Below, one piece after another: positions 5,796-10,230 of a DNA stretch of 10,230 bases. Origin of the DNA: URNF01 sp045531495 (GTDB lineage Bacteria; Bacillota; Clostridia; Oscillospirales; Acutalibacteraceae); contig JAZSED010000009.1 of the NCBI GenBank assembly GCA_045531495.1, forward strand, positions 1 to 10,230, given 5' to 3'. Every line of letters starts with the position of its first letter. Positions within the stretch are counted from its first letter, which is position 1. The notes under the pieces are model-generated. The model ran no database searches and was not told where the DNA came from. It saw nothing but the letters and a program-made list of their open reading frames with translations. The translations under genes and the position numbers were made by a program.

Positions 5796-8322
5796 GGGTG
5801 TATGTACCCGAACCGAGCACCTCGTTTGTTGCATCTACCACACAGGTTGTGCCTGCAGGAACGGTAAGGGTGGCGGTGTGACCGTCAATATGCACTGCGA
5901 TAACACCGTACACCGTGTCCATTTCCATATCCACCGTGTCGGTGAGAGATGTAAAGCACGGCTTGAAGGTAAACTGCTCAAAGCCCGGCTTTAACGGTCG
6001 TATACCGGCTATGTGTGTCATACAGGTATACAAAAATCCGCCGTGCATTGGGTGGTTATAGGACGATACCCAGAAATCTCTGTCGGTCTCCACCTCGTGC
6101 ATATAAGGGGCTTCCCAAATGGTTGTCGCCCTCTGGTCTAACATCTGCCCAAAGCTGATAAAATCGGGGTTGAACAGGAAACGGAACGCTGTATCGCCAT
6201 GTCCTGCGTCCAATAAGGCAGGCACTACATATTTGTTGCCGTAAATGCCCGTGGACATTTGGTAGTCGTCCTCTTTGATAAACGCGACCAGCCGTGCGGT
6301 AAGGGCTTCCCTTTCGCCGTCGGGATACATGCCGATGTGCAACGCCGCACCGTCCGAGCCCCAGTAGCCGTAACTGTGTTTTTCTGTGTCGTAAAATCGC
6401 TCGTTAAACACCGCTTTGATATTTGCAGCAAGTGTGCGGTAATGGATGGGGTCGCCAATGTGCAGTGCTTCACAAAGCTCCACCATAATGTTGCACATTT
6501 CAAAAAACGCAAGGGTGGAAGAATGGGAAACGGGCATTCGTCGCGGAGAACTGTTTTTGACCGCAGGAATCCAGTCGCCCAGACCCGACGAAATGATGAA
6601 ATCTTCCGCCTTTTTTCTCTCGCGCTCAATTAACGCCTTCATCGCGTCAGCGTGACGGTATATGACAGATGCATCACCGCAATACTTGTAAAGTGCATAC
6701 GGTATCATAATCTGCGCACATTCCCAGAGCGGTGTCGCGTCACCGCAGGTGCGTTTGCCGGGTGCAATCTGCTGCCACACACCGTACACTTCGCGTGTGG
6801 TGCGAATGTCTTCTAAATATTTTTCATAACACGCCACCGTGTCATACTGTATAAGTCCCCAGTCGCAAACGAGCTGTGCGTCTCCAAGCCAGCCGCACCG
6901 TTCACGCACGGGGCAGTCCTCGGGAAAACCGTGGAAATTGGAGCGGTAGGTGTTGCGCATGATAGTGTAAAAGTTTTGCAGATACGGGTAAGACACCGTA
7001 AAATCGGTGCGGCTTTCCATCTCGGTGGATAACTGCACGCCGATAATGGTATCAAGCGGCGGCAGTTCGCCGTTACCCGTTTTCGGTTGATATAACCCCG
7101 TGATTTCCACATATCGGAAACCGTGGTAACACAGCTGCGGACGGAATACTTCGCCCTCTTCATCTCCGCGACAGATATACACGTCCTGTTGAATCAGGCG
7201 TAAGGTGGCAGAGCCCGTAGACCGTTGGTCCAGTGTGCCGTGCGGTGTTAGGCTCTCCGCGTACCGTATGGTAACCACCGCGCCGCGCGGTGCAGGTGGC
7301 AGATGAATTTCTGCGATACCTGCCATATTTTCGCCGATATCGAAAATGAATACGCCTTCATGAACGCCGGAAGCCGTATGCACCGCTTTGGCAGGCAGAC
7401 GACGGATTTCTTTCACGGGCGGTATGGGGCAAAGGGTTAACGTGCCCTTTTGGGTATCGTCCTCTGCCGCCGCACACCAGCCTGCATCATCGCTGTCAAA
7501 TAACGAAACATCGTCAAGGTACAAACGCATATCGTGGTGCTCGCCGCCGTAGAGATTGTTGACGGTGATGTGGCTTAACCGATACTGCCAAGTAGTGTCG
7601 GTGCAAACGGTTTTTATCTCGCCGTTATCGAGATATAAAAACAGTTTGAGTTTTAAACATTCGGGACCGTACGGCAAACCGTATGTACCGCCCGACGTCC
7701 ATACGCGACTTTGTGCATAAAAACCCTCGCCCAATAAAACGGCAATGGCGTTGCCGCCGTCTTTCACAAGGTCGGTCACGTCAAAACGGCGATAATATAT
7801 TGTCTTTTCGTAGTTGCTCGCAGGCGGGTCCACATAATAGCCTTCATCTACCCGTTTACCGTTCATATAATATACCGCTGTACCGAGACCGACGGTAAAC
7901 AGGATGGCGCGTTTTACCTTTCCTGTTTCAAATTTAGTACGCAAAAACGGTGCCCAACCCACCGTCTGTACAGCAGGTTTTATCCATTTGGCATCCGCCC
8001 ATTGTTGGTCGGATAGGGTGGTGGAGAAGCAGTGGGAGAGGGTCGCCGTATCCCCGTGGTTATCCCATACGGTGACTGTAACCGTATAGTTACACATGGG
8101 GGAGAGTGCCAGGGAAGGTACCGTATGGTCGCATACACGACTGTCTTTGACAACACCACTGTCTGCAATGACGGTATTTTCCTGTGTTATCACGAGCTGA
8201 TAACGGTTCTGTAAAACGTTTTCGCGGTCGGAACGCAGCTTCCAGCCAAAACGCAGATTTTCGGTGCGTACCACTTCAGGGCGGCGTACGTAATCTATCG
8301 AAAAATCATATAAGGTCAACAT
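5785..8322 (-). CDS. GH78-family alpha-L-rhamnosidase-like protein
   Basis: Encodes 845 aa, typical for bacterial GH78. The N-terminus carries the family's fibronectin-like start (ENLRFGWKLRS near 21-31, then a YQLVIT...DSGVV beta domain). Next come beta-sandwich domains with WIKP (113-116) and YYMNGKRVDEGYYVDPPASNY (about 151-171). A segment FDIGENMAGIAEI (327-339) precedes the (alpha/alpha)6 barrel. Within the barrel, GFPEDCPVRERCGWLGDAQ (465-483) contains the presumed general acid E474, and RATTIWEAP (731-739) contains E737 where the general base is expected. SYNHPMHGGF (754-763) and a C-terminal beta domain follow. It would remove terminal L-rhamnose from glycosides. There is no signal peptide, so it acts in the cytoplasm on imported oligosaccharides or glycosides. 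The start is ATG 8322 with AAGGGAG 7 bp upstream; the longer frame to 8382 runs through the promoter. No rhamnose catabolic genes are in the window, so the substrate is inferred from family alone. Confidence 0.88.
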   Translation of the reverse strand: MLTLYDFSIDYVRRPEVVRTENLRFGWKLRSDRENVLQNRYQLVITQENTVIADSGVVKDSRVCDHTVPSLALSPMCNYTVTVTVWDNHGDTATLSHCFSTTLSDQQWADAKWIKPAVQTVGWAPFLRTKFETGKVKRAILFTVGLGTAVYYMNGKRVDEGYYVDPPASNYEKTIYYRRFDVTDLVKDGGNAIAVLLGEGFYAQSRVWTSGGTYGLPYGPECLKLKLFLYLDNGEIKTVCTDTTWQYRLSHITVNNLYGGEHHDMRLYLDDVSLFDSDDAGWCAAAEDDTQKGTLTLCPIPPVKEIRRLPAKAVHTASGVHEGVFIFDIGENMAGIAEIHLPPAPRGAVVTIRYAESLTPHGTLDQRSTGSATLRLIQQDVYICRGDEEGEVFRPQLCYHGFRYVEITGLYQPKTGNGELPPLDTIIGVQLSTEMESRTDFTVSYPYLQNFYTIMRNTYRSNFHGFPEDCPVRERCGWLGDAQLVCDWGLIQYDTVACYEKYLEDIRTTREVYGVWQQIAPGKRTCGDATPLWECAQIMIPYALYKYCGDASVIYRHADAMKALIERERKKAEDFIISSGLGDWIPAVKNSSPRRMPVSHSSTLAFFEMCNIMVELCEALHIGDPIHYRTLAANIKAVFNERFYDTEKHSYGYWGSDGAALHIGMYPDGEREALTARLVAFIKEDDYQMSTGIYGNKYVVPALLDAGHGDTAFRFLFNPDFISFGQMLDQRATTIWEAPYMHEVETDRDFWVSSYNHPMHGGFLYTCMTHIAGIRPLKPGFEQFTFKPCFTSLTDTVDMEMDTVYGVIAVHIDGHTATLTVPAGTTCVVDATNEVLGSGTYTLVF

Positions 8323-8345
8323 AAGATTTCTCCCTTGCTTCGTAC

Positions 8346-8359
8346 TTACCCTTATTGTA
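8346..8359 (-). promoter_or_regulatory. Shared 14-bp element at the rhamnosidase promoter (copy 2)
   Basis: The + strand reads TTACCCTTATTGTA, covering the -10 box and the next 8 bp, and matches the isomerase promoter element at 13 of 14 positions in the same register. With the next base it forms TTAC-N7-GTAA (8346-8360), a better palindrome than copy 1. None of the other promoters in the window carries it. Confidence 0.4.
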
Positions 8360-8382
8360 ATGTGATGTTGCGAAAAATGCAA
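8354..8382 (-). promoter_or_regulatory. Probable promoter of the rhamnosidase gene
   Basis: On the - strand TTGCAT (8377-8382), a 17-bp spacer and TACAAT (8354-8359) precede the gene, giving a leader of about 25 nt. The -35 is only a partial match to consensus. It is back to back with the folT promoter; the -35 boxes are 9 bp apart, so polymerases or regulators on one could affect the other. Confidence 0.7.
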
Positions 8383-8391
8383 GAAAAAGTC

Positions 8392-8420
8392 TTGTAAAAA
8401 CCAAATATGCGTGCTATACT
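8392..8420 (+). promoter_or_regulatory. Promoter of the folT-folC operon
   Basis: TTGTAA (8392-8397), a 17-bp spacer and TATACT (8415-8420) predict a transcription start near 8427. That is only a few bases before the first pairing strand of the THF riboswitch, as expected for a riboswitch leader. Confidence 0.82.
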
Positions 8421-8426
8421 GTCTGC

Positions 8427-8535
8427 GAACAGAGTAAGTATACGTGCGTTAAGTGTCTCGCGGACGGGGAGTTGCCGTGGGGACGAAAGGAAAACGATAG
8501 TTTTTCTGCGGTACGTATGCTGCATCCCGCTGTAA
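8427..8535 (+). ncRNA. Tetrahydrofolate (THF) riboswitch aptamer
   Basis: The leader of folT contains the conserved blocks of the THF-I riboswitch in order: AGAGTA (8431-8436), GCGTTAAGTGT (8446-8456), GGGGAGTTGCC (8466-8476), ACGAA (8483-8487), GCGGT (8508-8512) and GCATCCCGCT (8522-8531). Pairings fit: P1 8429-8432 with 8530-8533; P2 8438-8445 with 8513-8520 (8 bp, one G-U); P3 about 8455-8463 with 8475-8484; and a hairpin 8488-8494 with 8501-8507. The expected pseudoknot between the P3 loop and the 3' junction can form as CGGGG (8465-8469) with TCCCG (8525-8529). The consensus loop GGGATG is GGGGAG here. This RNA class binds reduced folates and lowers expression of folate uptake or synthesis genes when folate is plentiful, which suits its position before folT and folC. 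Confidence 0.92.
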
Positions 8536-8598
8536 ATACGGAAGTAAAACCTCCGCTTATGGCAGTTGCATCGTGTTTGCGATTACCCTGAGAGGAGG
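8536..8598 (+). promoter_or_regulatory. Probable expression platform of the THF riboswitch, with folT ribosome site
   Basis: No U-tract terminator is seen between the aptamer and folT, so control is probably at translation. The strong ribosome site GAGGAGG (8592-8598) can pair with CCTCC at 8550-8554. The same CCTCC segment can instead fold into a local hairpin (8536-8542 with 8552-8560, including CGGA with TCCG), which would leave the ribosome site free. The two states exclude each other. How ligand binding would select between them is inference. Confidence 0.5.
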
Positions 8599-8605
8599 AT
8601 TTTTT

Positions 8606-9139
8606 ATGTCTAAAGTCAAAAAAACGACACCCCTTGCCGTGCTGGTGGCATCCGCTTTGCTGGTAGCACTTAGCATCGTACTCGGCAAATACCTTGCCAT
8701 TCGCGTGGGCGATACCCTGCGCTTCAGCTTTGAAAACCTGCCCATACTGCTCGCGGGTATGGCGTTCGGTCCCGTGACAGGCGTGTTGGTGGCGGTGGCT
8801 GCCGACCTTATCGGTTGCTTGATGGTCGGGTATGCGGTAAATCCCATTATCACGGTGGGCGGTGCCGCTATCGGTCTTTTGGGCGGTGTATTGTACCGTC
8901 TTTTAGTGAAAATGCCGCACCTTGTCCGTGTGTCGGTCACCGTTTTGGCGGCGCACCTTGTCGGCTCGGTGCTGATAAAAACGGTGGGCTTGGTAGCGTT
9001 TTACAGTTATCCTTTGTGGGAATTGATGCTGTGGCGATTGCTCAATTATGCGGTGGTTGGCGCGGCGGAAACGGCGCTTTTGTATGTTATTTTCAAAAGC
9101 AAAGCTATCCGCTCCCAGCTGGATACCATTCGGAGGTAA
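8606..9139 (+). CDS. folT: Folate ECF transporter S component
   Basis: Encodes 177 aa, a typical six-helix S component of an energy-coupling factor transporter. It is almost wholly hydrophobic, with helices near 10-30, 45-75, 80-100, 108-130 and 140-163. The segments LRFSFENLPILLAGMAFGP (38-56) and AADLIG (65-70), followed by GYAVNPIITVGG (75-86), match the pattern of FolT proteins, where R-x-SF...P...G...FGP and the loops after helix 3 form the folate pocket. FolT captures folates at the membrane and relies on the shared EcfA-EcfA'-EcfT energising module, which is not encoded here, so it must be supplied from elsewhere. The ATG at 8606 has GAGGAGG 7 bp upstream. An upstream TTG-type start at 8573 would ignore this site. 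The riboswitch in its leader and folC 3 bp downstream make the folate assignment firm. Confidence 0.93.
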   Translation: MSKVKKTTPLAVLVASALLVALSIVLGKYLAIRVGDTLRFSFENLPILLAGMAFGPVTGVLVAVAADLIGCLMVGYAVNPIITVGGAAIGLLGGVLYRLLVKMPHLVRVSVTVLAAHLVGSVLIKTVGLVAFYSYPLWELMLWRLLNYAVVGAAETALLYVIFKSKAIRSQLDTIRR

Positions 9140-9142
9140 ACA

Positions 9143-10230
9143 ATGAACTATAATCAAGCACTTGACTATATCCATAGTATCAGCTGGACCTTCTGTAAAC
9201 CGGGTCTTGACCGTATCGGTGAGTTGTGCGAAAAATTGGGACATCCCGAAAAGGATTTACGCTTTATCCACGTTGCAGGCACCAACGGTAAAGGCTCGTT
9301 TTGCTCTATGACCGCCTCAATTTTGAAAGCGGCAGGGTATAAAACGGGTTTATATACCTCTCCCTTTATCCGCACCTTTAATGAACGGATGCAGATAAAC
9401 GGCGAAAATATTGCGGACGATGAGTTGGCGGAAATTACGGCACTTGTGAAGCCCTTTGCGGACGGTATGACCGATAAACCGACCGAATTTGAACTGATTA
9501 CCGCTATTGCTTTCGAATATTTCCGCCGTCATCACTGTGACGTGGTGGTGCTCGAAACAGGTATGGGCGGACGGCTGGACTCTACCAATATCATAAAGAC
9601 GCCGCTGTTGTCGGTCATTACGGGTATTGCCCTTGACCATACCGCGTTTTTGGGTGACACGGTGGAAGCGATTGCGCGCGAAAAAGCAGGCATCATCAAA
9701 GAGGGTATTCCTGTTTTGTTCGGCGGCGAGGACGAGACGGCGGCAAAGGTGATTGCCGACACCGCCGCAACGCACGGTTCTGCCTTTTACCGCACCGATT
9801 ATTCGCGTCTTGCTAACGTAAACGCAACCCTTGACGGTACCGCCTTTGATTATAAAGACCGAAAAGACGTGTGTATTCGCCTTTTGGGACTGTACCAGCC
9901 GAAGAATGCCGCCCTTGTGTTGGATGCGGTGGATATTTTACGTAAAAACGGTATGGCTATACCCGAGCAAGCGGTGTTGAAAGGCTTGCAAAGTGCCGTG
10001 TGGCACGCACGGTTTGAAATTGTGGGTCGCGACCCCTTGGTGATTTTCGACGGTGCGCATAATCCGCAGGGCATTGAACAGGCGGTGAAAAGTGTCAAAC
10101 AGTATTTTAGCGGCGAAAAGGTGTATTTATTAACCGCCGTACTGAAGGATAAGGATTATACAGGCATTGCAAAAATGCTGTCCGAAATTGCCGAGAAAGC
10201 GTTTGTGATGACCCCCGATTCGCCGCGCGC
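9143..10230 (+). CDS. folC: Bifunctional folylpolyglutamate synthase/dihydrofolate synthase (3' end outside window)
   Basis: The first 362 codons are present; the family is about 420-440 aa, so some 60-80 residues are missing beyond the window. FolC adds L-glutamate to dihydropteroate and/or to reduced folates using ATP, which keeps folates in the cell and improves enzyme binding. Visible motifs are the P-loop HVAGTNGKGS (43-52), TSPFI and FNERMQING after it, the ETGMGGRLDSTN segment near 140-150, GIALDHTAFLGDT with the downstream AREKAGIIKEG, and FDGAHNPQG that opens the C-terminal Mur-ligase-like domain. The start is ATG 9143; its GGAGG (9132-9136) lies in the final codons of folT, three bases separating the genes, so the two are translationally linked and share the THF riboswitch. 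Whether it has both activities or only folylpolyglutamate synthase activity cannot be decided from this part. Confidence 0.93.
   Translation, partial: MNYNQALDYIHSISWTFCKPGLDRIGELCEKLGHPEKDLRFIHVAGTNGKGSFCSMTASILKAAGYKTGLYTSPFIRTFNERMQINGENIADDELAEITALVKPFADGMTDKPTEFELITAIAFEYFRRHHCDVVVLETGMGGRLDSTNIIKTPLLSVITGIALDHTAFLGDTVEAIAREKAGIIKEGIPVLFGGEDETAAKVIADTAATHGSAFYRTDYSRLANVNATLDGTAFDYKDRKDVCIRLLGLYQPKNAALVLDAVDILRKNGMAIPEQAVLKGLQSAVWHARFEIVGRDPLVIFDGAHNPQGIEQAVKSVKQYFSGEKVYLLTAVLKDKDYTGIAKMLSEIAEKAFVMTPDSPR

Noticed and set aside
8323..8382. 20-residue extension of the rhamnosidase to 8382
   Set aside because: It covers the -10 and -35 boxes of the gene's own promoter, and the ATG at 8322 has AAGGGAG 7 bp upstream.
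8557..8940. Open frame on the - strand over folT and its leader, and similar frames over folC (9350-9775, 9850-10098)
   Set aside because: They are antisense to folT and folC, which have full motif support, and their translations are low-complexity with no family features.
1..10230. CRISPR array, tRNA, rRNA, insertion sequence or prophage
   Set aside because: I saw no regularly spaced repeats, cloverleaf-like segments, transposase or integrase motifs, and base and codon use look uniform across the window.

Overview
This is a compact, gene-dense stretch from a bacterial chromosome, most likely a member of the Firmicutes/Clostridia (Oscillospiraceae-like gut or rumen bacteria). The reasons are a tetrahydrofolate riboswitch in front of folT, a tiny cysteine-rich protein ending DEYAVVRKQN that resembles a clostridial family, purine-rich Shine-Dalgarno sites before most genes, and sigma-A type promoters with 17-bp spacers. 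I see no mobile elements, phage genes, tRNA, rRNA or CRISPR array. The window looks like ordinary housekeeping and sugar-metabolism DNA, with a few regulatory signals that merit attention.

Layout. Positions 1-147 hold the C-terminal end of a DapA/N-acetylneuraminate lyase-type aldolase (+). It shares a bidirectional hairpin terminator with the convergent sugar phosphate isomerase/epimerase (181-1095, -). That isomerase and a GNAT acetyltransferase (1227-1739, +) are divergent, each with its own clear promoter in the 131-bp gap. A second bidirectional terminator separates the acetyltransferase from a PutP-type sodium/proline symporter (1787-3331, -). The 193 bp upstream of putP hold its promoter, a tandem 7-mer and a perfect 19-bp-stem hairpin that ends the next operon.

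That operon (5746 down to 3525, -) runs: small cysteine-rich protein, mtnN (MTA/SAH nucleosidase), PHP-family histidinol-phosphatase-like protein, TetR regulator. Gaps are 8 nt, 1 nt and a 1-nt overlap, so it is probably one transcript with translational coupling. Its promoter overlaps the stop codon of an 845-aa GH78 alpha-L-rhamnosidase-like protein (5785-8322, -), and no terminator lies between them.

The rhamnosidase gene is divergent from a folate operon (+): promoter, THF riboswitch (about 8427-8535), folT (folate ECF transporter S component) and folC (folylpolyglutamate/dihydrofolate synthase, cut by the window end). Together these make a folate uptake-and-retention unit: FolT imports folates and FolC traps them by glutamylation, under feedback from cellular tetrahydrofolate.

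The most notable unexplained signal is a near-identical 14-bp element (TTACCCTTATWGTA) overlapping the -10 boxes of both carbohydrate genes, the isomerase and the rhamnosidase, about 7 kb apart. It suggests shared control. I did not find convincing evidence of a wholly new biological system.
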